The notes under the pieces are model-generated. The model was not told the DNA's origin, made no database searches, and saw nothing but the letters and a program-made list of their open reading frames with translations. Of a stretch of 53,392 nt of DNA, positions 27,438 to 36,892 are shown in pieces; within the stretch, counting starts at the first letter, position 1, and every line of letters starts with the position of its first letter. The DNA comes from Acidobacteriota bacterium. Lineage in GTDB: Bacteria; Acidobacteriota; Terriglobia; Terriglobales; Acidobacteriaceae. The translations under genes were made by a program, and so were the position numbers. The stretch is taken from assembly GCA_021816455.1 (NCBI GenBank), contig JAKAXU010000019.1, positions 1-53,392 of the forward strand. Direction: 5' to 3'.

Positions 27438-28232
27438 TCACTTCACAATGGCGTTGTACCCGTCCTGCAGCAGCTTCTGTCGCATCGCCAGAGCATCCGC
27501 GCGGCTGCCAAACGGGCCGACCTGCACATGCATCAGCCGGTCCGTCGCGTTCTGTGTCAGCGTCACTGCGTAGCCGCGTTTCTTCAGCGCATCCAGCAGC
27601 GCACGGGCATCCACCGGATCGTTCACCGCCGCCACCTGCACCATGATTCCGCCAGCCGCCGCACTGTTGGCAGCAGCTGCCACCGGCAGTGCGGCCTGCA
27701 CATGGCCCACAGTGGCATACCCCGTCGCCGCCTGTTCCGGGTGCACCATAGCCGACCCCATCGGCAGCGCCGCATGAACGCTTCGGCCAGCCGCTCCGTT
27801 GGCCAGTTGCTCGGCGGAGTTCGCCGCCTGCTGGCCCGTCCCCTGCATGGTCGCCGCCGGAGCGATTCCAGACTGGCTCATCGTCTCCGGCACGGTCGCC
27901 AGGTTGTCGGAGATCGGAGCCGCATTCGGCTGGCCCGCCGCCGTCGTCTCCGGCACAGCCGTCGTCCTTCCGGCATCCGGCGAAGGTTTCTGTGCGCCTC
28001 GGCCAGTTGCCACAGCCATTGTCGGAGCCATCATTTCGTTTTGCCTGGCTTCCCGCGCCGCGCCGCCGCTGTGCTCACCCAGTGAAAATCCCAGTCCGAA
28101 GCACAGTCCACAGACCAGCACCAGTGCGAAGAACAACAGCAGCAAAGTGCCTGTGCCAAGCGTTAACTCGCGCGCCGACTCTGCGCTGTCCGTCTCGCGC
28201 TCATCCTCGTCGCCTTCAAAAACCGTCCGCAC
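27438..28232 (-). CDS. Inner-membrane protein with C-terminal SPOR domain
   Basis: SPOR domains bind glycan strands lacking stem peptides at division sites. The 264-residue protein has an acidic N-terminus, one membrane helix (about 27-50), a Pro/Ala/Thr-rich disordered linker of about 140 residues, and a C-terminal SPOR domain. The domain reads MVQVAAVNDPVDARALLDALKKRGY, then DRLMHVQVGPFGSRADA, the standard two-half pattern with the VGPF motif. The GTG at 28232 has GGGAG 5 bases upstream. The gene is convergent with plsC and 45 bases after the slipin gene. Confidence 0.88.
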   Translation of the reverse strand: MRTVFEGDEDERETDSAESARELTLGTGTLLLLFFALVLVCGLCFGLGFSLGEHSGGAAREARQNEMMAPTMAVATGRGAQKPSPDAGRTTAVPETTAAGQPNAAPISDNLATVPETMSQSGIAPAATMQGTGQQAANSAEQLANGAAGRSVHAALPMGSAMVHPEQAATGYATVGHVQAALPVAAAANSAAAGGIMVQVAAVNDPVDARALLDALKKRGYAVTLTQNATDRLMHVQVGPFGSRADALAMRQKLLQDGYNAIVK

Positions 28233-28277
28233 ACCGGCTCCCGCGCGGCTCCATCTTCACAACCGCTCAGCCCCAGT

Positions 28278-29093
28278 CTACGACCGACCGCCATCGGCCG
28301 ACTGCCGACCGGTGTCAATCGCCCCCTGCGGCGTTCCTTTCGTGACAACTTCCCGCAGCATCGAAAGCACGTCCATAGGCAGAGGAAAGACGATCGTCGT
28401 ATTCTTCTCCACGCCGATCTCGGCCAGCGTCTGCAGATAGCGTAACTGTATCGTCAGTGGCTCGGTCGCCAGCAGATGCGCCGCATCCACCAGCTTCTGC
28501 GCCGCCACAAATTCACCTTCCGCATGGATAATCTTCGACCGTTTCTCGCGCTCCGCCTCGGCCTGACGCGCCATGGCGCGCAGCATCTGCTCCGGCAGGT
28601 CCACCTGTTTCACCTCCACACTTTGCACCTTCACGCCAAACGGCTCCGTCCGCCGATCCATAATCTCCTGAATCCGCAGATTCAGCTTGTCCCGGTGGCT
28701 CAGCAACTCGTCCAGCTCCACCTCGCCCAACACCGAACGCAGCGTCGTCTGCGCAAACTGCGAGGTCTGGTAAGCGTAGTTGGCCACCTTCACTACCGCC
28801 CCGATCGGCTCAATCACCCGCAGCGTCACCACCGCATTCACCTTGATCGTCACGTTGTCCCGCGTAATCACATCCTGCGGCGGAACCTCCATCACCTCCT
28901 GCCGCATCGTCACACGCACCATCTGATCCAGCGGACGAAAGACCAGAAAAATCCCTGGCCCTTTCGGTTCGCCCAGCGCGCGTCCCAGCCGAAAGATCAC
29001 TGCCCGCTCATACTCCCGCAAAATCTTGATCGAGTTGAACAGATACAGAACCACCAGCGCCACCACAATCAGAAGTGGAATTCCCGTCACCAT
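28278..29093 (-). CDS. Slipin/stomatin-like SPFH protein
   Basis: SPFH proteins build oligomeric membrane microdomains. The 271-residue protein has a short N-terminal membrane helix (5-17), then the SPFH domain (about 25-210). The pattern includes [40 protein letters not shown] and [22 protein letters not shown] helical segment with [17 protein letters not shown] follows. GAGGA lies 6 bases before the ATG. It forms the usual pair with the NfeD gene immediately upstream in transcription order, which in archaea acts as a protease that cleaves its stomatin partner. Confidence 0.93.
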   Translation of the reverse strand: MVTGIPLLIVVALVVLYLFNSIKILREYERAVIFRLGRALGEPKGPGIFLVFRPLDQMVRVTMRQEVMEVPPQDVITRDNVTIKVNAVVTLRVIEPIGAVVKVANYAYQTSQFAQTTLRSVLGEVELDELLSHRDKLNLRIQEIMDRRTEPFGVKVQSVEVKQVDLPEQMLRAMARQAEAEREKRSKIIHAEGEFVAAQKLVDAAHLLATEPLTIQLRYLQTLAEIGVEKNTTIVFPLPMDVLSMLREVVTKGTPQGAIDTGRQSADGGRS

Positions 29094-29169
29094 CGTCGTT
29101 CCTCTTTCTCCGCGCCCAGCCTCGCACTGCGGTCGGCTGCTCGCACCTCGGATTCTACTCCCATCCCGC

Positions 29170-30534
29170 TTACGCGCGGCTCACCCGCAGCCGGTCTGCT
29201 TCCGAACCCGTCACGCGCACAGCCGTCTCCGCAGCCAGAGATTCGTCCGCCGTCGCCTCCCAGATTTCCCCCTCCACCATGACGTGTCCGCAGCGGCCAT
29301 CCTCGCCTACCGCCGTCTCGATCGCCTCCATCGCCACGCCTGTCGCGCCCACCAGCGCCGCCACACCCGTCAGCGCTTTCCGGCGTTTCGCCCGCATCGC
29401 CAATCGCAGCAGAAAGACCGTAATGCCGCCCAGTCCCACGCTCACCCCAATCGCAACTCCCGGATTCACGCGCAGCTCGGCTACCGGCGCATCCACCAGC
29501 GTCAGCAGGCCCACTGTCAGGCTTACAATTCCCCCCAGCGCAAGCAGACCGTGGCTGGTAAACTTCACCTCCAACGCCAGCAAAAACACTCCGGCCACCA
29601 GTAGTAGCAGCGCTGTATGCCGCACCGGCAGCATATTCAGCGCAAACAGCGCCACCAGCGTCATCACCGTACCCATCGCGCCAGGCACAATCGTCCCCGG
29701 CACATGAAACTCCACATAGATCAGCAGCACGCCAGCCGCCAGCAGCAGCAGCGCCAGATTTGGATTCTCCAGCGTCCCCAGCACCCGCTCCCGCACCGTC
29801 GGCTCCAACGTCACCACCCGCGCGCCTGTCAGCATCAGCCGCTGTGTGCTTCCATCCATCCTCGTAACTGTGCGCCCATCCAGATCATGGAGCAGCGTCT
29901 GGTCGTTTTCCGCAATCACGTCGATCAGGTGCGCATCCAGCGCCTCCTGCGCGCTGTACGACTTTGAGCTGCGCACCGCCTGCTCGGCCGCCTCCACATT
30001 GCGCCCGCGTCTGCTCACATAAGAGCGCAGAAACGCCGCTGCGTCGTTCTCCATCTTCTGCTTCATCGTCTGGTCTGGCTCTATACCCTCCAGCACCGGA
30101 TGCGAGGCGCCAGCATTTGTCCCCGGAGCCATCGCCGCCACGTCAGCAGCCTCCAACAGGAAAAAGCCTGCCGATCCGCCGCGCGCACCCTCCGGCGCAA
30201 TGTAAACCGACACCGGCACCCGTGAACGCAGCATCGCACCCACCATCTCCCGCGTCGAATCCAGCAATCCTCCCGGCGTATTCAGCTCGATCACCACCAG
30301 CGACGCGCCGTCCGCATTCGCTCGCGCAATCCCGCGCTCGAGTCTGGCCGCGCTCACCGGCTGCACCGTATCGTCGATCGCCACCCAATCCACTCTTGGT
30401 TGGTTCGCGACCCCGGCACCGTCGGCTGCCCGCGAAACCCCAACCAGCACAACCCCGGCCAGTACGCACAGCAAAAAAGCCGCGATCCTCCGCGGCCCTC
30501 TTATCCATCGTCGAAGTATTCTCCTGTTGCTCAT
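29170..30534 (-). CDS. NfeD-family membrane-bound serine protease
   Basis: NfeD1b proteins have a ClpP-like protease domain facing outward, four to five membrane helices and a C-terminal OB-fold. The 454-residue product has a signal/anchor near residue 20, the protease motif [21 protein letters not shown] with the catalytic Ser in GSAG, and a later [15 protein letters not shown] carrying the candidate base Lys. Four hydrophobic helices span about 265-385, and the C-terminal OB-fold follows. ATG 30534 is preferred over ATG 30540 because GTGAGG sits 8 bases upstream. It starts after the TPR gene stop and precedes slipin. Target likely the slipin C-terminus. Confidence 0.9.
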   Translation of the reverse strand: MSNRRILRRWIRGPRRIAAFLLCVLAGVVLVGVSRAADGAGVANQPRVDWVAIDDTVQPVSAARLERGIARANADGASLVVIELNTPGGLLDSTREMVGAMLRSRVPVSVYIAPEGARGGSAGFFLLEAADVAAMAPGTNAGASHPVLEGIEPDQTMKQKMENDAAAFLRSYVSRRGRNVEAAEQAVRSSKSYSAQEALDAHLIDVIAENDQTLLHDLDGRTVTRMDGSTQRLMLTGARVVTLEPTVRERVLGTLENPNLALLLLAAGVLLIYVEFHVPGTIVPGAMGTVMTLVALFALNMLPVRHTALLLLVAGVFLLALEVKFTSHGLLALGGIVSLTVGLLTLVDAPVAELRVNPGVAIGVSVGLGGITVFLLRLAMRAKRRKALTGVAALVGATGVAMEAIETAVGEDGRCGHVMVEGEIWEATADESLAAETAVRVTGSEADRLRVSRA

Positions 30535-30544
30535 TGTCATCGCC

Positions 30545-32398
30545 TCACTGCGTCTTCTCCATCGCTCCCGCATTTGCCCGACTCTCAATCACCCGGCGCA
30601 GATCCCGCGCCGCGCGGCTCTTCCCATCCACACGTAACGCTGCCTCAACATCCGCTCGCGCCGCCACCCGGTTCCCCGCCGCCAGATCCAGCCGTGCCAG
30701 CACCAACTCCGCATCCACGCTCGCTCCGTCGGACAGCGAAGCTTCCGCCTCCTTGCGTGCGCCTGCCACATCGCCGGCGCGCTCCATCACTTCAGCCAGC
30801 CCCGCATGCGCCTCGGCGCTATGTCCGTTCGCCGCCAGCGCCCGGCGATACTCCCGTTCCGCCCCCAGCAGCAGTCCTTCATTCAGCTTCGTCTGCCCAT
30901 CCCGACTCAGCATCTGCGCCTGCTTGTCCGGTGGCAGCGCAGCAATCCGCGCCGACTCCACCGCATCCAGCATCATCGCGGCCTGCCGGAACGCCGCTCC
31001 ATCGTACTGTCGCTTGATCCGCTCCAGCACCTCGGCCGCATCCGCGCGATCGACCTCGGCCTGCGCGTCCGTGCTTTTTTGCTTCGTCGGGTCTCCGGCA
31101 TGCGCTGCGTCAGGCAGTACCTGCTTGGTCGCCGCAGCCGCGCCATCTGTATTTGCCGCGCTGGCCGGGGTCACCGTCTGCTGCGCATCGTTCCACGCCG
31201 CCAGCAGAGTTCGCGCATCGTTATCGCCCTTGTTCAGCTTCAGTGCCTGCTCCAGCTCGCGTTTTCCGCCCGCAATGTCACCCGCCTGGTGCAGACTCAG
31301 CGCCAGATTGAAGTGATAATCCTCGTCTTTTGGATCGCTTGCCTCTGCCTGTCGATAGAGCGCCGTCCCGTCCGCCCCGCGCCGGCTCATCGCCACGCCT
31401 TCGTTATTGACCACCTCCGGCAAAGGCAACACCCGCGCAATCGCCGCGAACTCCGTCTGCGCCTGCTCGTAGCCGCCAGAATAGATCAGCGCCAGGCCGC
31501 GATAGAAATCCGACTCCAGCGCCGACGGATGCCCCGCCGGAACATGCCCGAAAGCCGTCGCGGCCGCCTCATACTCCTGCTGCTCGAACTCCTCACGGCC
31601 CAGCGCCATCCACGCCTCGGTCAGTTCCGGACTCAGCGCCACCGCCCGCTTCAGATGCCGCTCGCGCTCGCCCGGATTGCGCTCCGTCACTCCGCGCACA
31701 TACTGCTCAAACGCATCCAGGCGCACGCCTCGGCTGGCCGCCACGAACGTCTCCCGGCTTACCTCCAGCTCCGGATTCAGTTCTCGCGCCACCTGCCACG
31801 CCAGCCCATCCAGCAGCGGCAAAAGCTGTGCAATCTCTCCATCCTCCACCAGATCCCGACTCATCCGCAGCTTCGTTCCGTCGATCACCCGCGCAACCAG
31901 ATGCAGCCGCGTTCCCTCCGCCGCAAAGCTGCCGATCACTACATACCCGGCATCCAGCGTCTCGGCCACCCGCATTGCCGTCGCGCGGCTGGGTTGCAGA
32001 TTCTCCGGCAGCCCCAGATGATCCAGTGCGTACATCCGATCCTCCCGCGTCAGCGGCAGAAATCCCACCGAGGTCAGCCGTCGATTCAGAATCTCCGGAG
32101 CCGCTTCGCGAATCCAGTCCAGATTGACCATCTCGCTGGCTTCGCTTACCGTCGGTCCGCCCGCATGCGTCTCGTTTCCCCCGGTCGGCTTCGACGGCTT
32201 GGCCACGGGCACCGTCCGCGCTGGATCCGTCAGATTCTCGAACGGCAGCACCAGCACGATCGGACGCATCGAAGGCATCGTTGCCGCGCCCGCCGTCGCG
32301 CTCCCGGTCTGCGCATGCGCCGCTGTGGCATCCAGCGTCAGAACGCAACCAGCCACGCACGCTGCTGCACAGGTAACCGCGCACACAACCATCCGCAT
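30545..32398 (-). CDS. Exported TPR repeat protein
   Basis: The product of about 618 residues starts with a signal sequence (MRMVV...; cut near AHA-QT, or lipid-modified at the CVAGC Cys). A domain near 35-180 with IVLVLPFENLT, an LTSVGFLP strand and AGYVVIGSFAAEG resembles curli-assembly CsgG-like or FlgO-like outer membrane proteins. The rest is tetratricopeptide repeats, seen as ALxxAGDxxGAxxE patterns (about 230-340 and 480-600), separated by an Ala/Thr-rich linker. It may scaffold protein complexes at the envelope. Several starts are possible; ATG 32398 is the most likely. It overlaps none of the neighbours. Confidence 0.7.
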   Translation of the reverse strand: MRMVVCAVTCAAACVAGCVLTLDATAAHAQTGSATAGAATMPSMRPIVLVLPFENLTDPARTVPVAKPSKPTGGNETHAGGPTVSEASEMVNLDWIREAAPEILNRRLTSVGFLPLTREDRMYALDHLGLPENLQPSRATAMRVAETLDAGYVVIGSFAAEGTRLHLVARVIDGTKLRMSRDLVEDGEIAQLLPLLDGLAWQVARELNPELEVSRETFVAASRGVRLDAFEQYVRGVTERNPGERERHLKRAVALSPELTEAWMALGREEFEQQEYEAAATAFGHVPAGHPSALESDFYRGLALIYSGGYEQAQTEFAAIARVLPLPEVVNNEGVAMSRRGADGTALYRQAEASDPKDEDYHFNLALSLHQAGDIAGGKRELEQALKLNKGDNDARTLLAAWNDAQQTVTPASAANTDGAAAATKQVLPDAAHAGDPTKQKSTDAQAEVDRADAAEVLERIKRQYDGAAFRQAAMMLDAVESARIAALPPDKQAQMLSRDGQTKLNEGLLLGAEREYRRALAANGHSAEAHAGLAEVMERAGDVAGARKEAEASLSDGASVDAELVLARLDLAAGNRVAARADVEAALRVDGKSRAARDLRRVIESRANAGAMEKTQ

Positions 32399-32462
32399 CC
32401 TGTTTCGTCGCTTCACGTCTCCCTGATTATAGGCGGCTGGGATTCTTGGCAGGCGGCTCGCA

Positions 32463-34247
32463 TCATCGCTCGTCCGAGAGCACACCTCGCGGCTCCCGTA
32501 GTTCATCGGCCTTCGCCGCGCGCGCAGGCATCTCTACCTGCGCCTCCACGGCCCGGTTGAAGCGTAGCACAGCCGCCCACTCCAGGCCATCCCGCCGCTC
32601 CCACACTACCGTCCCGTGCAGCCGCGCCGCAATCACCCCCGGCGGAAGATCATGGTGCAGTCCAAAGTACCGCGCCTCCATCGCGCCCGAATCCACCACG
32701 CTGTCAAGGTGAAACGGCAGTCTATGCGGCTCCAGTTTGGTCGAGAATACCAGCGCCGCCGAATACCCTCCCGGATCCTGCGCCGCGCGTTCAATCTGCC
32801 CCGCCGAAAAATCCTCCAGACGGGCCACCTCAAACGGCGTCTTCACATACCCCAGTTCCGGCCGCGTCAGCTCATCAGTCGCCGGCCACGCCGTCAGCAC
32901 CACCGCTCCCGGATACCGCGTCTCCAACTCTTTCACCGCCGCCTGCTGCACCCGGATCATGCGCGCATAGCTCAGGTTGTCCTCCGGCGCAAAACCATAC
33001 GGCGGGTCCACAAATATCCCCGCCACAAAGGCCGCCGCGCTCAGCGCCGCCATCGCCTGCCACCATCGCGCTCGGCGATGAAATGTCGAGACCGCCACCA
33101 GAAGCACCAACGGATACATCGCCAGCAGGTACCGCGTCAGCAGCGCCCCGCCCAGCAGCGAAAAAGCCACTGCGTTGGCTGCCAGCACGGCATATATCCT
33201 CCACTGCGCATAAAAACTCACGCGCTGCCGCGTCGCCCCGCGCCGGTCTGGCAGCGGCTCCAGCATCATCGCCGCCGCCATCAGCAGCACCGGAACAAAC
33301 AGATTCATGTGCGCTGTCAGGTGCAGAACGCGATGGCCAAACGCCGCCAGAATGCGCACCGGCACGAGCGTAGCCGTCGCGTTATAGCGCACAAACTCCG
33401 GATTCCCAAAGACAAATCCCGTCTTGGCGTAGTGATAGCCATACCAGCCGACCAGCGGCAGCAGACATAGCCCATACCACCCCGCCCGACGCCAGCGCCG
33501 CACACGTGCTTCGCCCGTCGCGCGAACGCCGACAATCAGCTCAAAGACCGCCAGCGCCAGCGGCGTGGCCAACGCCGTCTCCTTGGCCAACACCGCCACG
33601 CTGAACCACACAACCGCCATCCATGGCTTCGGCTCATCGTCCGCCAGCGCATAGGTCAGTGCCCACACCGTTGCTGCCGCTGCCATCAGGTCAGCATGCG
33701 CCAGCGTACTTTGTACAAACCACACCGGATACAACCCCGTCAGCAACACTGTCCAGAAGGCCACCAGTGCCGATCCGTTCAGACGCATCGCCAGCCGCCA
33801 AACGCCCAGCAGCGCAAACGACGCCACCAGCAGCATCGCTTCGCGCGTGACCTGCGGCGAGTAGCCGCCCAGCCGCCACCACAGCGCCAGATATGCCTGC
33901 GGCAGCGGCGGATGCGCATTCGTCATTGTTGTCAGCGGAATCAAACTGCCGGTCCGGAAAAAATCCCACGCCGCCGGAATGTAATACCCCGCCTCGTCCC
34001 AGTAGTACGGCAGCGAGAGCAGGCTCCAGTGCGTCAGATATAGCGCGGCAAAGATCAGCGGAAATATCCGCCACAGCGGCATCGGGCCATCCTGGTGCGG
34101 CAATACGATGCGGCGGAGCCAGTTCCGCTCCAGGCCGCGCTTCAAGCCCTGCTCACGGCCCGCCTGCCAGCCCGGTTTCCCGCCCGATTCCCCGGCGCGC
34201 AGGCCCAGCCGGATTGCACTCTGCTGCCGTCCACGCTCTCGCATCAC
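32463..34247 (-). CDS. GT39/PMT-2-like membrane glycosyltransferase
   Basis: The 594-residue frame encodes about eleven hydrophobic helices. The first loop has the GT-C signature YYWDEAGYYIPAAW with the catalytic Asp/Glu pair, like ArnT and PMT enzymes that use polyprenyl-phosphate sugars. A periplasmic C-terminal domain of about 150 residues follows. The first 55 residues are basic and Gly-rich, so the true start may be ATG 34082 before MPLWRIFPL. The gene is 4 bases after the DUF3467 gene and may be translationally coupled to it. The acceptor is unknown. Confidence 0.78.
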   Translation of the reverse strand: MMRERGRQQSAIRLGLRAGESGGKPGWQAGREQGLKRGLERNWLRRIVLPHQDGPMPLWRIFPLIFAALYLTHWSLLSLPYYWDEAGYYIPAAWDFFRTGSLIPLTTMTNAHPPLPQAYLALWWRLGGYSPQVTREAMLLVASFALLGVWRLAMRLNGSALVAFWTVLLTGLYPVWFVQSTLAHADLMAAAATVWALTYALADDEPKPWMAVVWFSVAVLAKETALATPLALAVFELIVGVRATGEARVRRWRRAGWYGLCLLPLVGWYGYHYAKTGFVFGNPEFVRYNATATLVPVRILAAFGHRVLHLTAHMNLFVPVLLMAAAMMLEPLPDRRGATRQRVSFYAQWRIYAVLAANAVAFSLLGGALLTRYLLAMYPLVLLVAVSTFHRRARWWQAMAALSAAAFVAGIFVDPPYGFAPEDNLSYARMIRVQQAAVKELETRYPGAVVLTAWPATDELTRPELGYVKTPFEVARLEDFSAGQIERAAQDPGGYSAALVFSTKLEPHRLPFHLDSVVDSGAMEARYFGLHHDLPPGVIAARLHGTVVWERRDGLEWAAVLRFNRAVEAQVEMPARAAKADELREPRGVLSDER

Positions 34248-34251
34248 CCGG

Positions 34252-34557
34252 CTAATTCACCGCGCCCTGCGGAAAATCCGGCACACGCGGCTCCAGGTTC
34301 AACTCGCCGAAAGCCTGCTCGTACTGCGCCAGATTCTGCCCCAGCACATTCCACAGCGCTTTGGCCTGTTGCGGACTCAGATAAATTCCCTGCTGATTCA
34401 GAATGCTCACCTGCTCTGGATTCTCCGAGCTGGCCTGTCCGAAGACCAGGTGAAAATCCCATACGCTCACGCGAATCTGAACACTGTTAGCATAGGTATC
34501 GCGATAATTCGCATCATTCACAATCTGCACGCGCGGCGTTGACCCGGTTCCGTTCAT
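34252..34557 (-). CDS. DUF3467 domain protein
   Basis: The 101-residue protein contains the DUF3467 pattern: YANSVQIRVSVWDFHLVFGQ early, then VSILNQQGIYLSPQQAKALWNVLGQNLAQYEQAFG. The family is small, often lies near ribosomal or tRNA genes, and has no assigned role. The start ATG 34557 has AAGGA within 5 bases upstream. The longer frame upstream is discarded because it runs toward the tRNA gene. It lies between tRNA-Leu and the GT39 gene, in the same direction as both. No membrane segment or signal peptide is seen. Confidence 0.82.
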   Translation of the reverse strand: MNGTGSTPRVQIVNDANYRDTYANSVQIRVSVWDFHLVFGQASSENPEQVSILNQQGIYLSPQQAKALWNVLGQNLAQYEQAFGELNLEPRVPDFPQGAVN

Positions 34558-34622
34558 CTCTTCCTTCTCTCGATTCTTTCCAGCGCCCTGTCTCTCGACC
34601 GTCACACCCACGGCGAAATCTC

Positions 34623-34708
34623 TGGTGCGGAAGGGGGGACTTGAACCCCCACGCCTTGCGGGCGCCAGATCCTAAGTCTGGTGCGTCTGCCAATTTCGCC
34701 ACTTCCGC
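34623..34708 (-). tRNA. tRNA-Leu (anticodon UAG)
   Basis: On the minus strand a cloverleaf with acceptor GCGGAAG paired to CTTCCGC ends in an encoded CCA. The T arm is GGGGGTTCAAGTCCCCC, the anticodon arm CCAGA-CTTAGGA-TCTGG with anticodon TAG, and a long variable arm (GCGCCCGCAAGGCGT) is present, as in class II tRNAs. The length is 86 bases with the CCA. It reads CUA and related leucine codons. All stems are well paired. Confidence 0.97.
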
Positions 34709-34718
34709 GCACTGCCAG

Positions 34719-34747
34719 TGTATACCGGATCGTTTTTCACCCTCGTA
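34719..34747 (-). promoter_or_regulatory. Candidate promoter of tRNA-Leu
   Basis: On the minus strand a TATACA (-10) lies 10 bases before the tRNA 5' end. A 17-base spacer separates it from a poor -35 (TACGAG). The -10 position fits a start close to the mature 5' end. It is a pattern match only. Confidence 0.35.
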
Positions 34748-34767
34748 TCCACCGCCGCCAAATGCGC

Positions 34768-34795
34768 GAGGCGCTCCCGTCGACGGGAGCGCCTC
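34768..34795 (-). terminator. Strong hairpin terminator downstream of the porin gene
   Basis: A perfect 28-base palindrome: 12-base arms (GAGGCGCTCCCG and complement) with a TCGA loop. It lies 23 bases past the porin stop. The minus-strand tail is only weakly T-rich (GCGCATTTGG); the plus-strand tail (GGTTTTGA) is richer. It should separate the porin transcript from the tRNA gene behind it. Confidence 0.65.
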
Positions 34796-34818
34796 GGTTT
34801 TGATCTTCCGATCGCGGT

Positions 34819-36603
34819 TTACGGGAAGTAGTAACGGAACGAGGTGAACAGCGTATTGTCCGTTCCCTGCGCGCCGCCGCTCGGGTTGGTTGCCCCGCCA
34901 GCTCCCGACCACAGATCGCGCACAAAGTAGCTGTACTGAATTCCCTGCCGCAGACCGCCCATCGGTCCTTTGTAGAAGTAGTACCAGTAGCCGGCTGTGA
35001 ATTCGTTGATGTTCTTCGTGTTTCCACCGCAGTTGGCTGGTGCCGCAGGGCTGAACGGTCCACCCGGAACCGGCTGAGTATTACAGCCCGTCATGTTTGT
35101 CAGCGGAGAGCCATAGCCTTCGCTGCCATAGTATCGTCGGCCCACATAATCCCCACCATAGTTCAGGTAGATATACGTGCGGCTGTTGGGGAAGAACTCC
35201 AGCGTGCTCAGGGCGGAGAGCGTCCGTAGCGGCGCAATCTGTCCATCCGGCCGCAGCGTAATGTCGGCAATCGTCGAGGAGCCGTACCGGCCCATGCCCT
35301 GGCCCCACAGTCCCTTCAAACCAAGCGAAATCTTCTGGTTTGCAAACGGCACTCGGAATCCGCCGCCTACGCCGGCCGTGTAGGTCGAGTCGTTGTACGC
35401 GCCAGCCGACGACTTCGAAGCCGCGTTCGGATACACCCGATCACGATAGAAGCGGTTGATGGCAAACAGTTCCCAGTGGCCCCAGCCAGGCTCAAGCGCA
35501 GCCTTGATCACGAAATCCGGAGCGACGTTAAACGAATAGTTCGCCGTAGGGTTATACAATCCTCCCGCTGTACCTGCCGAACCGATCAACAGGTTGGTTG
35601 GCAGTCCGTTGCCCGCCAGCAGAATCTGTGGATTTTCCGCCGAAACGCCAAGGAAGAACTTCCGGCCGAAATCCTTCGTCACGCGGAAGCCGTACTGACG
35701 TGTCCACACAAAGCCTGCTTCGTACTGAGGATCGATCGTTGCCGGCAGAATCTCCGAACCGTTCGTCAGCCCCTGTGTCGTCTCCGTCGCCAGCGACCAC
35801 ATCTGTCCGCCGGTGAACTTCCAGCCGTTGTTCAACGCTGCGCGCGCCCACAACTGGCGCTGGCGAAGCACGTAGCTGTTGCTCTGGTTGTTGTTACTCG
35901 TGATGCCCGTGCCCAGCCAGTCCATCTCGTAATAGCCAGTCATCGTCATGCTACTCACCTTGCCCGTAGCCGTCAGCGCCAGACGAGACTGCCGACCTGT
36001 ACCATTGAACTCGCTCATCTGCGCGTTGTCGGAGTTGGCCAGTGGAATCGCTCCAAACGCCGTGTTCAATCCGCCACCGGTTGCCGCGCTGCGGTAATCC
36101 GTTTCGGCCGCGATGAAGGAGCCGGTCGGCGAAATCGTGATTCCCTTCACGTGAATCGCGTCCGGATGCTCAATCTGCTGCTCCATCGTCTTTCGCTCGG
36201 TCGTCATCGTCGCAGACATCTGTTGCTGGCTCGCCTTCAGGTTCGCCACCGTTGCATTCAGCGTGTTCACAGTCGAAGCATTCTCGGTCGCCGCCTGCTG
36301 CTGATCGTTTGCCGCAGCTTCTGCTTTGGCCGCCGTCTGCTGCGCGGCTTCCGCTGCGTCCTGTGCCTGCTTCAGCTTCGCGTCGCGATCCGCCAGCTCA
36401 TTCTTGAGCGCGTTGATCTCGCCCTCCAGCTCATCCTTCAACTGCTGAAGCTGCTCGGGGCTTACCGCCTCCGACTTCTTCGCCACCGCATGATGCGTCT
36501 GCTTTTTGGTTGCCTGCGCCCACACACGATTGGCTGGAAGCGATGCGAGCGTCATTCCCGCCGCCAGCATTCCAGCGATTGCCGCCTGTCTTCGTTTCTT
36601 CAT
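34819..36603 (-). CDS. Outer-membrane porin with N-terminal coiled coil
   Basis: The product of about 594 residues starts MKKRRQ (ATG 36603) with a signal peptide cut near VWA-QA. Residues about 40-150 are a heptad-like Ala/Gln/Glu-rich coiled coil (LQQLKDELEGEINALKNEL onward) that could span the periplasm to murein. The C-terminal 400 residues are beta-barrel strands ending in an aromatic run (FRYYFP), with repeated aromatic belt residues. This architecture is common in Acidobacteria porins. Solute unknown. The 289-base upstream region carries conspicuous direct and inverted repeats that may be binding sites for a regulator. Confidence 0.75.
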   Translation of the reverse strand: MKKRRQAAIAGMLAAGMTLASLPANRVWAQATKKQTHHAVAKKSEAVSPEQLQQLKDELEGEINALKNELADRDAKLKQAQDAAEAAQQTAAKAEAAANDQQQAATENASTVNTLNATVANLKASQQQMSATMTTERKTMEQQIEHPDAIHVKGITISPTGSFIAAETDYRSAATGGGLNTAFGAIPLANSDNAQMSEFNGTGRQSRLALTATGKVSSMTMTGYYEMDWLGTGITSNNNQSNSYVLRQRQLWARAALNNGWKFTGGQMWSLATETTQGLTNGSEILPATIDPQYEAGFVWTRQYGFRVTKDFGRKFFLGVSAENPQILLAGNGLPTNLLIGSAGTAGGLYNPTANYSFNVAPDFVIKAALEPGWGHWELFAINRFYRDRVYPNAASKSSAGAYNDSTYTAGVGGGFRVPFANQKISLGLKGLWGQGMGRYGSSTIADITLRPDGQIAPLRTLSALSTLEFFPNSRTYIYLNYGGDYVGRRYYGSEGYGSPLTNMTGCNTQPVPGGPFSPAAPANCGGNTKNINEFTAGYWYYFYKGPMGGLRQGIQYSYFVRDLWSGAGGATNPSGGAQGTDNTLFTSFRYYFP

Positions 36604-36735
36604 TCGAGCCTCTCTTTTGCCGTGCATTGATTCATCGATCCCACCGAGCACACGCGCAGTTCATGCGCGGCGCACGCTGGCATTGGGAAATCCTCAATTA
36701 GAGTTCCAGACTTGTATGAATATTCTGCTAACACA

Positions 36736-36811
36736 GATGACAAAACAGTCGGAAGCGTTCATGTTTTAATCGGGACGCAACACAAGTAACATATCTGTAA
36801 CTTTTGTCATC
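36736..36811. promoter_or_regulatory. Inverted GATGACAAAA pair and spaced GTTAC repeats upstream of the porin
   Basis: A GATGACAAAA copy lies on the plus strand at 36736-36745 and a second on the minus strand (plus-strand TTTTGTCATC) about 55 bases away. On the minus strand a GTTAC-N6-GTTAC direct repeat (11-base period) lies just beside the second copy. Direct repeats at 11-base spacing are typical for PhoB/PhoP-like response regulators. They lie in the porin's upstream region, roughly 130-210 bases from its ATG. The regulator cannot be identified from sequence. Confidence 0.35.
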
Positions 36812-36827
36812 TTGTTGTAATGAAAAA

Positions 36828-36866
36828 CGGGCGAAGTCCGCGACCATCGTCGCCAGCCTTCGCCCG
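36828..36866 (-). terminator. Intrinsic terminator of the PIG-L gene
   Basis: On the minus strand 9-base arms (CGGGCGAAG and CTTCGCCCG) enclose a 21-base loop and are followed by TTTTT then CATT. It begins about 26 bases after the PIG-L stop codon. Orientation, GC-rich stem and T run all fit Rho-independent termination. Confidence 0.7.
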
Positions 36867-36892
36867 CTTTGTATCCGGTTTTCCTTCGCTGG

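Noticed and set aside
30806..32560. Plus-strand open frame of 584 codons over the TPR gene
   Set aside because: His/Arg/Leu-rich product without signal or domain; the minus strand encodes a signal peptide and TPR repeats.
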